Shown one piece after another: positions 46,510 to 54,891 of a DNA stretch of 64,000 bases. The notes under the pieces are model-generated. The model was given only the letters and a program-made list of their open reading frames with translations, did not search any database and was not told the DNA's origin. Position 1 is the stretch's first letter. Each line of letters starts with the position of its first letter. This stretch comes from Flavobacteriaceae bacterium LSUCC0859 (lineage in GTDB: Bacteria; Bacteroidota; Bacteroidia; Flavobacteriales; Flavobacteriaceae): positions 124,001-188,000 of the forward strand of contig JAKOGP010000003.1 of the NCBI GenBank assembly GCA_022239325.1, given 5' to 3'. Position numbers and translations under genes: made by a program.

Positions 46510-48021
46510 TTGGCCGTTTTAACAAAATTCTCTGAGAAAACCCTCTATGATTACCAGCAAAAAGATTTAGATGCCATTTTTGATTATCTCAATGAGGCAC
46601 CTGAAGACACTAATCTGTTATATCAGCTACCCACAGGTGGTGGAAAAACAGTGGTATTTTCTGAAATAGCTAAGCGTTACATTGCCACTAAGCAAAAAAA
46701 GGTAGTGGTACTGACGCATAGAATTGAATTGAGCACTCAGACTTCCAAGATGTTAGAAGGTTTTGGAGTACACAACAAGATCATAAATTCAGATGTAAAG
46801 TCTTTAGAAGACCAAGAGAATTACAGCTGCTTTGTTGCTATGGTAGAAACGCTAAACAATAGACTTCAAGAAGAGAAGGTTAGTTTAGACAATATTGGCC
46901 TGGTAATTATAGACGAGGCGCATTACAATTCGTTTAGAAAACTCATGAAGTTTTTTAAACACGCTGTCATTCTTGGTGTTACAGCTACTCCCTTAAGTTC
47001 AAATATTAAACTCCCAATGAAAGACCACTATAAAAAACTTATAGTGGGGGAGTCCATCACCTCCTTGATTAATCAAGGGTTTTTAGCCAAAGCTAATTTG
47101 TACAATAAAAATGTGAGCTTAAAAACTTTAAAGCTCGGGATAAACGGAGATTATACGGTTAAATCTTCAGATGCTTTTTACGGAAATCACTCTATGTTGT
47201 CTCAGCTGTTAGAGGCCTATGAGGAGATTGCTTTGGGAACTAAAACTCTAATTTTTAACAATGGGATTAATACCTCTAAATACGTCTATGAGACCTTTAA
47301 AAAAGCAGGTCATGACATTAGACATTTAGACAATAAAAATTCTGCAGCAGAACGTAAAGAAATTTTAGATTGGTTTTCTAAAACGCCCAATGCCATACTC
47401 ACCTCTGTGAGCATACTTACCACTGGTTTTGACGAGCCATCTGTAGAGACTATCATACTCAATAGGGCTACGAGATCTTTAACCTTATATTTTCAAATGA
47501 TTGGAAGGGGTTCTAGGGTTTTAAATAATAAAGAAGAATTTAATGTCATTGACATGGGAAATAATATGGCTCGTTTTGGACCTTGGGACGCTCCTATAGA
47601 TTGGCAAGAAATTTTTCATTTTCCCGATTTTTACCTAGAAAATATTAAAAATGACGAAGACATAGAACGTGACTTTGTCTATGAAATGCCCTTCGCTCTC
47701 CGCCAAAAATTTAAAAATTCTAAGGATTTGAGTTTTGACGTTAAAGCTGTTTACAAAGATATATTTGCACAGGGTTTAAAGTCTAAAGAAGTGTTAGAAC
47801 GCAGTATTGAGCAGCATGCTAGAATCTGTTTTGAAAACAGTGAAGACGTTTTTGACGCTAGATTGTTGGCGAAACTTCTCAAAGAAGAAATCGCCTATAG
47901 AATTAGGTTGTATTCCTATTGTATTATGAATAATACAAAAAACTACAAGGAATGGCTAGAGGAGGATTACGAGCGAAAACTAAGACTCAAAATATCTCAA
48001 ATGTTTGCTCAGAAAATGTAG
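46510..48021 (+). CDS. DEAD/DEAH-box (superfamily 2) helicase
   Basis: 503 residues. Motif Q-like DYQQKDL, motif I LPTGGGKTVVFSE, motif II IIDEAHYNSF (DEAH), motif III GVTATPLSS, motif V SILTTGFDEPSVE and motif VI MIGRGSRV are in order. RAD25/SSL2-like DNA or RNA translocase with a C-terminal family-specific extension (about residues 390-503). The start is a TTG: the frame is open back to 46441 with no ATG or GTG, and relatives begin only a few residues before KTLYDYQQ. The glycosyltransferase gene follows after 18 bp. Confidence 0.9.
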   Translation: MAVLTKFSEKTLYDYQQKDLDAIFDYLNEAPEDTNLLYQLPTGGGKTVVFSEIAKRYIATKQKKVVVLTHRIELSTQTSKMLEGFGVHNKIINSDVKSLEDQENYSCFVAMVETLNNRLQEEKVSLDNIGLVIIDEAHYNSFRKLMKFFKHAVILGVTATPLSSNIKLPMKDHYKKLIVGESITSLINQGFLAKANLYNKNVSLKTLKLGINGDYTVKSSDAFYGNHSMLSQLLEAYEEIALGTKTLIFNNGINTSKYVYETFKKAGHDIRHLDNKNSAAERKEILDWFSKTPNAILTSVSILTTGFDEPSVETIILNRATRSLTLYFQMIGRGSRVLNNKEEFNVIDMGNNMARFGPWDAPIDWQEIFHFPDFYLENIKNDEDIERDFVYEMPFALRQKFKNSKDLSFDVKAVYKDIFAQGLKSKEVLERSIEQHARICFENSEDVFDARLLAKLLKEEIAYRIRLYSYCIMNNTKNYKEWLEEDYERKLRLKISQMFAQKM

Positions 48022-48039
48022 AAAACACAGCGGCTGTCT

Positions 48040-49278
48040 ATGACTCAAAAGTTACTTTGTATTAGTACGGTTTGGCCTGAGGATAAGGCCACTGCTGCAG
48101 GAGTAAGACTTATGGGTCTCTTAGATATGTTAGCCCCTAGCTTTGAACTGCATTTTGCGGCAAGCAGTAAAGATCAAAACGCAAAAAAATCCTTAGAAAA
48201 GACAAATATTTTTTGTCATGAGATTCATTTAAATGATCCTGGATTTAAAAAGCTTCTCCAAGAACTGTTACCCCAAGTGGTTTTATTTGATCGTTTTATT
48301 GTAGAAGAGCAGTTTGGCTGGATAGTTAGAGAAACACTCCCTGAGGCTCTTTGTATTCTAGACACAGAAGACCTACATTCCTTAAGAGCCTCTAGAGCCT
48401 TATCGCTCAAAAATAATAGGCTCTTTTCACTCGATTTTTGGAAAGAACAACAAATTACCTATAGAGAACTCGCCAGCATTTATAGGTCAGATCTCAGCCT
48501 TATAGTTTCTTCCTATGAGTACCAATTGCTAATAAGGGAGTGGGAGCTTTCAGAACACTTGCTTATGTTGCTTCCTCTAAGCTATAAACCTTTAGAAGAT
48601 AGCCTTGTAAAAGACTTAGCACCTTATGACCAAACTCAAGGATATGTGTTTATTGGCAATGGTTTACACAAGCCTAATGTAGACGCTATAAAATGGCTGT
48701 ACGCTCACATCTGGCCGCTTATATTAAAGCTGCAGCCTCAGGCCACTATTAATATATACGGGGCTTATTTACCCCAAGAAATTCTGGAGTTGGACCGTGC
48801 TAAAAAAGGCTTTCATGTTAGAGGGCATATTGTTCCTACAGCAAATGCTTTCAAAACTGCAAGGGTAAACTTAGCCCCTTTGAGGTTTGGAGCAGGTATT
48901 AAAGGAAAAATTTTAGATGGTTTTAGATTTGGGGTTCCGAATATTACAACAGAGATTGGTGTAGAAGGCATGCAGTATGAAAAAGAATGGCCGGGTCTCA
49001 TAGCCAATAGTGCAGTACATTTCGCAGAGGCTGCAGTTTCTCTATATGAGAATGAAAGTTTGTGGCAAGAAAAACGCAATTTGGGATTGGTCTATATGGA
49101 CAAATACTATAATGCAAACCACCATTCTAAAGAACTTATAAATAAGTTAGAAAGTATTAGAAGTAGTCTTCAAAGTCACAGGCGCAGCCATATACAAGCA
49201 CAAATTCTCAGTTCTCAGGCCTTTATGGCTTCAAAATATTTGTCGCTTTGGATTCAAGAAAAAAATAAGAATAACTAA
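48040..49278 (+). CDS. GT4-type glycosyltransferase
   Basis: 412 residues. GT-B fold: N-terminal acceptor domain and a C-terminal donor domain with NVDAIKWLYAHIWPLI, INIYGAYLP, VRGHI and the nucleotide-sugar block FGAGIKGKILDGFRFGVPNITTEIGVEGM. Family-1/4 type; substrate unknown, no polysaccharide cluster nearby. It follows the helicase within 18 bp, so shared transcription is likely though the functions look unrelated. Confidence 0.85.
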   Translation: MTQKLLCISTVWPEDKATAAGVRLMGLLDMLAPSFELHFAASSKDQNAKKSLEKTNIFCHEIHLNDPGFKKLLQELLPQVVLFDRFIVEEQFGWIVRETLPEALCILDTEDLHSLRASRALSLKNNRLFSLDFWKEQQITYRELASIYRSDLSLIVSSYEYQLLIREWELSEHLLMLLPLSYKPLEDSLVKDLAPYDQTQGYVFIGNGLHKPNVDAIKWLYAHIWPLILKLQPQATINIYGAYLPQEILELDRAKKGFHVRGHIVPTANAFKTARVNLAPLRFGAGIKGKILDGFRFGVPNITTEIGVEGMQYEKEWPGLIANSAVHFAEAAVSLYENESLWQEKRNLGLVYMDKYYNANHHSKELINKLESIRSSLQSHRRSHIQAQILSSQAFMASKYLSLWIQEKNKNN

Positions 49279-49297
49279 CTTGCCTTAAATTATAGCT

Positions 49298-50140
49298 ATG
49301 GAACAAATCAATTGGAAAGAGGTTAAAAAGTTTGAAGACATCACTTACAAAAAATCTAATGGTGTAGCCAGAATAGCTTTTAACAGACCAGAAGTCAGAA
49401 ACGCCTTTAGACCAAAAACAACGTCTGAATTATATGAAGCCTTTTACGACGCTCAGGAAGATAACTCCATTGGAGTTATTTTGCTCACTGCAGAAGGTCC
49501 TTCTCCTAAAGATGGCGTGTATTCTTTTTGTAGTGGTGGTGACCAAAAGGCTAGGGGGCACAAAGGTTATGTAGGGGAAGACGGCATGCACAGACTGAAT
49601 ATATTGGAAGTTCAAAGATTAATCCGTTTTATGCCCAAGGTTGTTATTGCTGTAGTGCCGGGTTGGGCTGTAGGTGGCGGACACAGTCTTCACGTTGTTT
49701 GTGACTTAACTTTAGCCAGTAAAGAGCATGCTATTTTTAAGCAGACAGACGCAGATGTCACAAGTTTTGACGGCGGATACGGTTCTGCTTATTTAGCTAA
49801 AATGGTGGGTCAAAAAAAGGCTAGGGAAATATTCTTTTTGGGTAGAAATTACAATGCACAAGAGGCCTATGAAATGGGAATGGTAAACGCAGTAATCCCT
49901 CACAAGGAACTAGAAACAACAGCTTATGATTGGGCCCAGGAAATTTTAGCCAAATCTCCAATGAGTATTAAAATGCTCAAGTTTGCCATGAATCTTACAG
50001 ACGACGGTATGGTGGGACAACAGGTATTTGCAGGAGAGGCTACTAGACTAGCTTATATGACTGAAGAAGCCAAAGAGGGAAGAAATGCTTTTTTAGAGAA
50101 AAGGAAGCCCAACTTTGACAAAGACAGCTGGATCTCTTAA
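49298..50140 (+). CDS. menB: 1,4-dihydroxy-2-naphthoyl-CoA synthase
   Basis: 280 residues, crotonase superfamily. It closes the second ring in menaquinone synthesis, o-succinylbenzoyl-CoA to DHNA-CoA. MenB-specific features: RNAFRPKTTSELYEAF, FCSGGDQKARG, PGWAVGGGHSLHVVCDLT and the Asp-containing TDADVTSFDGGYGSAYLAKMVG. The C-terminal KRKPNF end is typical. Other men genes are outside the window. Confidence 0.96.
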   Translation: MEQINWKEVKKFEDITYKKSNGVARIAFNRPEVRNAFRPKTTSELYEAFYDAQEDNSIGVILLTAEGPSPKDGVYSFCSGGDQKARGHKGYVGEDGMHRLNILEVQRLIRFMPKVVIAVVPGWAVGGGHSLHVVCDLTLASKEHAIFKQTDADVTSFDGGYGSAYLAKMVGQKKAREIFFLGRNYNAQEAYEMGMVNAVIPHKELETTAYDWAQEILAKSPMSIKMLKFAMNLTDDGMVGQQVFAGEATRLAYMTEEAKEGRNAFLEKRKPNFDKDSWIS

Positions 50141-50193
50141 CTCTTAGAAATTTCTTCTGCTATAAGGAGCGCTACCATTAACTTTATATATGG

Positions 50194-51534
50194 TTATGGC
50201 AAAGCTTTTAAAACTGCCGCTATAAAGTCGTTGGCCCTGTAATCTGGGTTTTCACCCAAACCTGTTCTCACAATCACCAAGTCTTTGGAGGGAATTATAT
50301 ATACATGCTGTCCGTCGTGCCCATTGGCACTGTACATATCTGTTGGAACATCTTTTAAGCCACCATCCTTATTCAACCAAAAATGTGCACCATACTTCCC
50401 CTTAGAGGCTTTAGTTTCTGAAGTGACATAGGGCACCCAATCTTCTGAGAAAATTCGCTCACCGCGCCACAATCCGTTATTTAAATATAACTGACCAAAC
50501 TTGGCCCAGTCACGGGTGCTGGCCCAGCCATAAGAAGACCCTACAAACATCTGGCTTATATCTGTTTCTAAAAGCATAGTGTTCATGCCTATTTTATCTA
50601 TCAGTGAGCGGTATGGAAAATCCAAGTATTCTTGTAGGTCACTGCTGTAGTGCATTAGGTATTTTGACAATATATTGGTGGTCCCCGAAGAGTAAGACCA
50701 AATCTCTGCCGGAGGGGCAATAGCTGGTCTTTCCATGGCTACTTGTCCCATGTCTTCAGAGGCAAAAAGCATTTCTGTGACATCTGAAATCACAGAATAA
50801 TCTTCTTCAAAGGCCAAACCACTTTGCATTCTAAGCAGGTCATTTATGGTGATTTCTGAGCGCTTATCTGATGCCCATTCTGAAATTGAAAGCGTATCTG
50901 ATAGGTGTAAGGCTCCCTCATATGCCAAAATTCCATACAAAGTAGCTATAACGCTTTTGGTCATAGACCATCCTAAAATAGGTGTCTCGGGTCCAAATCC
51001 ATCTGTATAACGCTCTCCTAAAAGTTGTCCCTTGTATAAAATGAGTGCCGTTCTTGTCTTTTGAATTTCAGGATTGGAAAAAACCAAATTTAGGGCATTT
51101 TCAATTTGCTGGTAGTCTATCTCTTCCAATATGGTATCCTTAGGAGCTAAATGACCATAAGGAAAGGGAAGCTGGGTAAATTCTTTGTTCCTGTTGGGAC
51201 TTAAAAAAGCGTCTAAATCCGCTGCTTTTTTACCTTTTGGTAGTAAAATGGCACCTAATCCCTCTTTGTAAATGGCCTCGCGTCTTTGTAGTCCAAACAC
51301 GCTCGCTGATGCGTATCTTTGGGCAAAATTTAAATTATTGGACGCCAGAGATATATTGGGTATATTATTGTCATTAGCCTCTATGTATTGCTTACTGTGA
51401 TTGGCAATAAATGCAGAAGAAGCAATGTATTTAGCGCTGTATCCGGAAATAAGTGTGAGTTTTGGATATTGGATGTAACTTACAATACCAATTACAATCA
51501 ATAAGGCAAAGACAATTCTTTTAAACCATTTCAT
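50194..51534 (-). CDS. Class C beta-lactamase-like serine hydrolase
   Basis: 446 residues with an N-terminal membrane anchor or uncleaved signal (about residues 5-21). Catalytic SxxK is in GWSMTKSV (Ser-190, Lys-193), the Tyr of the second motif in WSYSSGTTN (Tyr-280), and the third motif is likely NGHDGQHVY near residue 405. This family includes esterases, D-aminopeptidases and penicillin-binding proteins; the activity here is not known, and beta-lactam hydrolysis is not implied. Confidence 0.9.
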   Translation of the reverse strand: MKWFKRIVFALLIVIGIVSYIQYPKLTLISGYSAKYIASSAFIANHSKQYIEANDNNIPNISLASNNLNFAQRYASASVFGLQRREAIYKEGLGAILLPKGKKAADLDAFLSPNRNKEFTQLPFPYGHLAPKDTILEEIDYQQIENALNLVFSNPEIQKTRTALILYKGQLLGERYTDGFGPETPILGWSMTKSVIATLYGILAYEGALHLSDTLSISEWASDKRSEITINDLLRMQSGLAFEEDYSVISDVTEMLFASEDMGQVAMERPAIAPPAEIWSYSSGTTNILSKYLMHYSSDLQEYLDFPYRSLIDKIGMNTMLLETDISQMFVGSSYGWASTRDWAKFGQLYLNNGLWRGERIFSEDWVPYVTSETKASKGKYGAHFWLNKDGGLKDVPTDMYSANGHDGQHVYIIPSKDLVIVRTGLGENPDYRANDFIAAVLKALP

Positions 51535-51568
51535 AAGCGTAAATTAGAAATCACATAAAGATATTTAT

Positions 51569-51988
51569 TTAATGTGATTCCTCGGTTTTCTCTTGCCACA
51601 TTTTGTCTGGACCAAGAAGACAGCTGGCCTGAAAATTAAAATTGCATTGGCTAGGAGGAATCAGGGATAAAAAATCTTCTCCTGTTTTGGTTTGGTATAA
51701 GAAATACGTCTCTCCGATGATTGGCTCAAAACTAAATTTAGCATTGTACACCCTATTGTTAAATGCATAAGATGCCATCATTTTTTCATACTGATCCTTT
51801 AGCGCATTAAATTGAGCTTTAAATTCATGGTTGGCAGCTTGAACCTGAGTGTTTTTCCAACTACTTACGTCTGGCGGGCTAATTTGAGGTGCACCAACTC
51901 CGGTCGCATAGGGGAGTATACTTGCATTATATGTTTGACTTTGAGTGTCAAATACAACAGCATCTGGTTTATTATTTTTATTTTTCAT
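51569..51988 (-). CDS. DUF2452-like protein
   Basis: 139 residues from the ATG at 51986-51988. The frame extends six codons upstream, but that part overlaps a TACTTTTG -7 element, so I use the internal start. The N-terminal KPDAVVFDTQSQTYNASILPYATGVGAP is conserved in the DUF2452 family; a tyrosine/phenylalanine-rich C-terminal half resembles a small beta domain. No enzyme motif. Single gene, divergent from the peptidoglycan amidase. Confidence 0.8.
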   Translation of the reverse strand: MKNKNNKPDAVVFDTQSQTYNASILPYATGVGAPQISPPDVSSWKNTQVQAANHEFKAQFNALKDQYEKMMASYAFNNRVYNAKFSFEPIIGETYFLYQTKTGEDFLSLIPPSQCNFNFQASCLLGPDKMWQEKTEESH

Positions 51989-51995
51989 AGCCTCA

Positions 51996-52003
51996 CAAAA
52001 GTA
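51996..52003 (-). promoter_or_regulatory. -7 promoter element of the DUF2452 gene
   Basis: Reads TACTTTTG on the minus strand (TAnnTTTG), ending 7 bp before the ATG at 51988. It is part of the AAAGTACAAT half of a larger inverted repeat. Confidence 0.45.
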
Positions 52004-52063
52004 CAATTTTTAATATATGTATAGTCCATTTTATGGCTGCATTGTACTTTGTCTGTGTACAAT
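51998..52063. repeat. Inverted repeat between divergent DUF2452 and amidase genes
   Basis: AAAGTACAAT (51998-52007) and ATTGTACTTT (52041-52050) are perfect 10-bp inverted repeats 33 bp apart. A third half-copy GTACAAT lies at 52057-52063, forming a nearer hairpin with 52041-52047. It may be an operator or mirrored promoters. Confidence 0.5.
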
Positions 52064-52095
52064 TATTTGTAGATTTATAATTCAAAATACTAAGA

Positions 52096-52761
52096 ATGAA
52101 ATACCTTTTTATTTGTCTTGGGCTTTTGGTGTGCTCTTCCTGCGCTCTATCTGTCCCTATTGTAGACAGACCTATAGAATTTAAAGAAAAGCGATTTAGA
52201 CTTACCAAAGAATATTTAGAAAACAGATATGAAATAGTTCAAGAAAACATTGTAATTGAGCCAAAGATGATAGTGGTTCATTGGACAGCTATTCCCACTT
52301 TAGAGCAATCTTTTAAGGCATTTAATCCACAATCTCTTCCCAATTGGAGGCCAGAATTGGTAAATCAAAGTGGTCTTAATGTCTCTGCTCAGTTCCTGAT
52401 AGACCAAGACGGTACTATCTATAGACTCATGCCAGAAAATCATATGGCCAGACACGTTATAGGACTAAATCATGCTGCAATTGGTATTGAAAATGTGGGG
52501 GGTACCAAAGAGACCCCTCTCACAAAAGCACAATTAAAGGCCAATGTTAAATTAATTAAATACCTAAAAACCAAATACCAGATAGACTATCTCATTGGTC
52601 ACTATGAGTATACCCTTTTTGAAGATCATTGGCTATGGAAAGAGGTAGACCAAGGCTACAGGACTACTAAAACAGACCCAGGAACTGAGTTTATGAAAAA
52701 AATTAGAAAGGCCACAAAATCCTTACAATTCAAACCCAATCCAAGTACAGCACAGTTATGA
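52096..52761 (+). CDS. N-acetylmuramoyl-L-alanine amidase, lipoprotein
   Basis: 221 residues. Signal with lipobox-like CSSC at Cys-16, so probably envelope-anchored. Amidase_2/PGRP fold: first zinc His in VVHWTAIPT, the GIENVGG strand, then GHYEY and the TKTDPGTEF segment with the remaining zinc His/Asp-like ligands. It cleaves the amide between MurNAc and the stem peptide. Its stop overlaps the M14 peptidase start by 4 bp (ATGA), which suggests both act on peptidoglycan peptides. Confidence 0.9.
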   Translation: MKYLFICLGLLVCSSCALSVPIVDRPIEFKEKRFRLTKEYLENRYEIVQENIVIEPKMIVVHWTAIPTLEQSFKAFNPQSLPNWRPELVNQSGLNVSAQFLIDQDGTIYRLMPENHMARHVIGLNHAAIGIENVGGTKETPLTKAQLKANVKLIKYLKTKYQIDYLIGHYEYTLFEDHWLWKEVDQGYRTTKTDPGTEFMKKIRKATKSLQFKPNPSTAQL

Positions 52762-54224
52762 AAATACACAAGCAACTCTTTTTTATTTTATCAGTTTTAT
52801 TTTTTTCATGTGAGCTTCAAGGGCAAGACCACCAACTCATTTCTCAGTTGGTTTCTCAGTATGACCAATTTAAAGAACCTAGCTTAAATAAAAGGCGAAT
52901 TAAACATGAAGATATTGGCCCTCTTATAGAGCAACTGAAGCAAACAGAGCATGTAGAAGTCCAAACATTGGGACACTCTATAGAGGGAAGGAGCATCCAT
53001 TTATTAAGCATTGGCTCTGGAGACACCTCAGTTTTTTTATGGTCTCAGATGCATGGAGATGAACCTACAGCTACCCAAGCTATTTTTGACATTTTAAATT
53101 TCTTTACAGACGCTAGTGTTTATGAAGAGAAAACACGTATGCTGGAAAAATTGAGGATTCACTTTTTACCCATGCTCAATCCAGATGGGGCTGCTGTATT
53201 TACTAGAAGAAATGCTTTGGGAATTGACATTAACAGAGATGCACTAGACTTGGCATCGCCCGAAGGGCAAATTTTAAAGCGAGTAAGAGACAGCCTAGAC
53301 GCAGATTTTGGTTTTAATCTTCACGATCAGAGTCGCTATTACAACGCGGAGCGAACCCCAAAGCCTGCTACTATTTCCTATCTAGCTCCTGCCTTTAACT
53401 ACGAGAAAGACATTAATGAGGTTCGGGCCAACGCTATGAAGGTAATTGTGTATATGAACCAATTAATACAAGAATTTGCTCCGGGACAGGTGGGCCGTTA
53501 CAATGATGATTTTGAGCCAAGGGCCTTTGGAGATAATATTCAGAAATGGGGTACCTCTGCTATTTTAATTGAGTCTGGGGGCTATCAGAATGATGTTGAA
53601 AAACAAGAAATTAGAAAACTTAATTATGTTTCCATACTCTCGGCACTACATGCTATTGCCTCTGAGTCCTATAAATCTATCGCTGTTTCTGAGTATGAAA
53701 AAATACCTCACAATGACAGAAAGCTCTTTGATCTCAAATTGGAAGATGTTAGTTATGAGCTACTGGATAAAAACTATGTGGTAGACATTGGCATACATCA
53801 CATTGAAGTAGACAACGCCTCTCATGATAGTTTTTATACCAAAGCACAAATTATGGATATTGGAGACTTATCTACCTACTATGGCTATGAAACTATGGAT
53901 GCTCGGGGGTATAAGATTATTCCTGGTAAAGTATACAATGCCAAGCCCTCTGAAGTACCTTCTTATGAGAAGGCCATAGCACTTCTTAAAAAGGGCTATG
54001 TGTATTGGCGTGGTCGTGTTCCTATGGGAGACGAAGGGCTTCAGTTTCCAATGCAGCTGGTGAGCAGTAAATTTATGATACCAGAATTCAGATTGTATGT
54101 GGGTTTAAACCCTAGTTTTTTATTGTCTAAAAATGGGGAGATTAGCCATGCGATTGTCAATGGGTATTTAATAGACTTAAGGAAGGGGAGCGGGCATTTT
54201 AAAAATGCTATTTTCCTGAGATAA
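52758..54224 (+). CDS. Exported M14-family zinc carboxypeptidase
   Basis: 488 residues with an N-terminal signal (cleavage around LQGQ-D; a Cys-18 lipoprotein option is weaker). Zinc ligands His-99 and Glu-102 in SQMHGDEPTA, third His in FNLHDQS, substrate residues in MLNPDGA and DINRDA, general-base Glu in ILIESGGYQND. A C-terminal extension of about 120 residues follows the peptidase domain. Paralogue of the cytosolic M14 at 10539. Coupling to the amidase points to stem-peptide trimming in the periplasm (inference). Confidence 0.88.
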   Translation: MKIHKQLFFILSVLFFSCELQGQDHQLISQLVSQYDQFKEPSLNKRRIKHEDIGPLIEQLKQTEHVEVQTLGHSIEGRSIHLLSIGSGDTSVFLWSQMHGDEPTATQAIFDILNFFTDASVYEEKTRMLEKLRIHFLPMLNPDGAAVFTRRNALGIDINRDALDLASPEGQILKRVRDSLDADFGFNLHDQSRYYNAERTPKPATISYLAPAFNYEKDINEVRANAMKVIVYMNQLIQEFAPGQVGRYNDDFEPRAFGDNIQKWGTSAILIESGGYQNDVEKQEIRKLNYVSILSALHAIASESYKSIAVSEYEKIPHNDRKLFDLKLEDVSYELLDKNYVVDIGIHHIEVDNASHDSFYTKAQIMDIGDLSTYYGYETMDARGYKIIPGKVYNAKPSEVPSYEKAIALLKKGYVYWRGRVPMGDEGLQFPMQLVSSKFMIPEFRLYVGLNPSFLLSKNGEISHAIVNGYLIDLRKGSGHFKNAIFLR

Positions 54225-54269
54225 AATGGATTAATCTATTTTTAATAGGAAGTATTGGGGGAAGGATTG

Positions 54270-54300
54270 TATCTTTGTAACTCATAAGACCGCTACGGTC
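54270..54300 (+). promoter_or_regulatory. Promoter element and 5'-UTR hairpin of the cold-shock gene
   Basis: TATCTTTG (54270-54277) fits TAnnTTTG. Just downstream GACCG (54288-54292) and CGGTC (54296-54300) form a perfect 5-bp stem with a CTA loop, placed 20 bp before the ATG. A structured leader is a known way to thermoregulate cold-shock genes; here it is an inference. Confidence 0.5.
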
Positions 54301-54320
54301 AGATAAACCCGTAATAGATA

Positions 54321-54779
54321 ATGGCGAGAGCGCAAGAAACTTTTAACAAGAAGGAAAAGGAAAAAAAACGTTTGAAAAAACGGGAAGATAAGCTTAAAAA
54401 GAAATTAGAGCGTAAGGCAAATGCAGAGAAACCAAGCAGTTTAGAAGACATGTTGGTTTATGTAGACGCGAATGGCCAGCTCACAGATACACCTCCAGAT
54501 CCATCCCAAAGGGTAAAAGTAGACGCAGAAAGTATTGTTATTGGTATTCCTAAAAAAGAAGACAGAGACGAGGAAGAAGTAGATCCAATCAGAACAGGGA
54601 AAGTGTCATTTTTTGACTCTTCTAAAGGTTTTGGATTTATAATTGACGCCGTTTCTGGGGACAAACACTTTGTTCACGTCAGTGGCCTTATTGATGAAAT
54701 CATGGAAAATGATAAGGTTACTTTTGAGCTAGAGCGAGGCCAAAAAGGTATGAATGCCGTTAGGGTAAGCAAGCAATAG
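54321..54779 (+). CDS. Cold-shock domain protein with Lys-rich N terminus
   Basis: 152 residues. Residues about 1-40 are a dense Lys/Glu helix (NKKEKEKKRLKKREDKLKK); about 40-88 is an acidic linker; the C-terminal 65 residues are a cold-shock domain with RNP1 as KGFGFI and RNP2 as HFVHVS. CSD proteins bind single-stranded RNA and act as chaperones; the charged tail probably adds RNA or ribosome affinity. This architecture is common in Bacteroidetes. Own promoter and terminator. Confidence 0.93.
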   Translation: MARAQETFNKKEKEKKRLKKREDKLKKKLERKANAEKPSSLEDMLVYVDANGQLTDTPPDPSQRVKVDAESIVIGIPKKEDRDEEEVDPIRTGKVSFFDSSKGFGFIIDAVSGDKHFVHVSGLIDEIMENDKVTFELERGQKGMNAVRVSKQ

Positions 54780-54808
54780 CCCTACATCTTATATTTTTAA
54801 AATTCACA

Positions 54809-54834
54809 CCCTGTGTATATCACAGGGTTTTTTT
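54809..54834 (+). terminator. Intrinsic terminator after the cold-shock gene
   Basis: CCCTGTG (54809-54815) / CACAGGG (54821-54827), loop TATAT, then a T run. Confidence 0.9.
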
Positions 54835-54891
54835 GTGCTCATTTTTGATGACTTTTTATTGTATATTTAGGTGTAAATAAACCAATCTATA

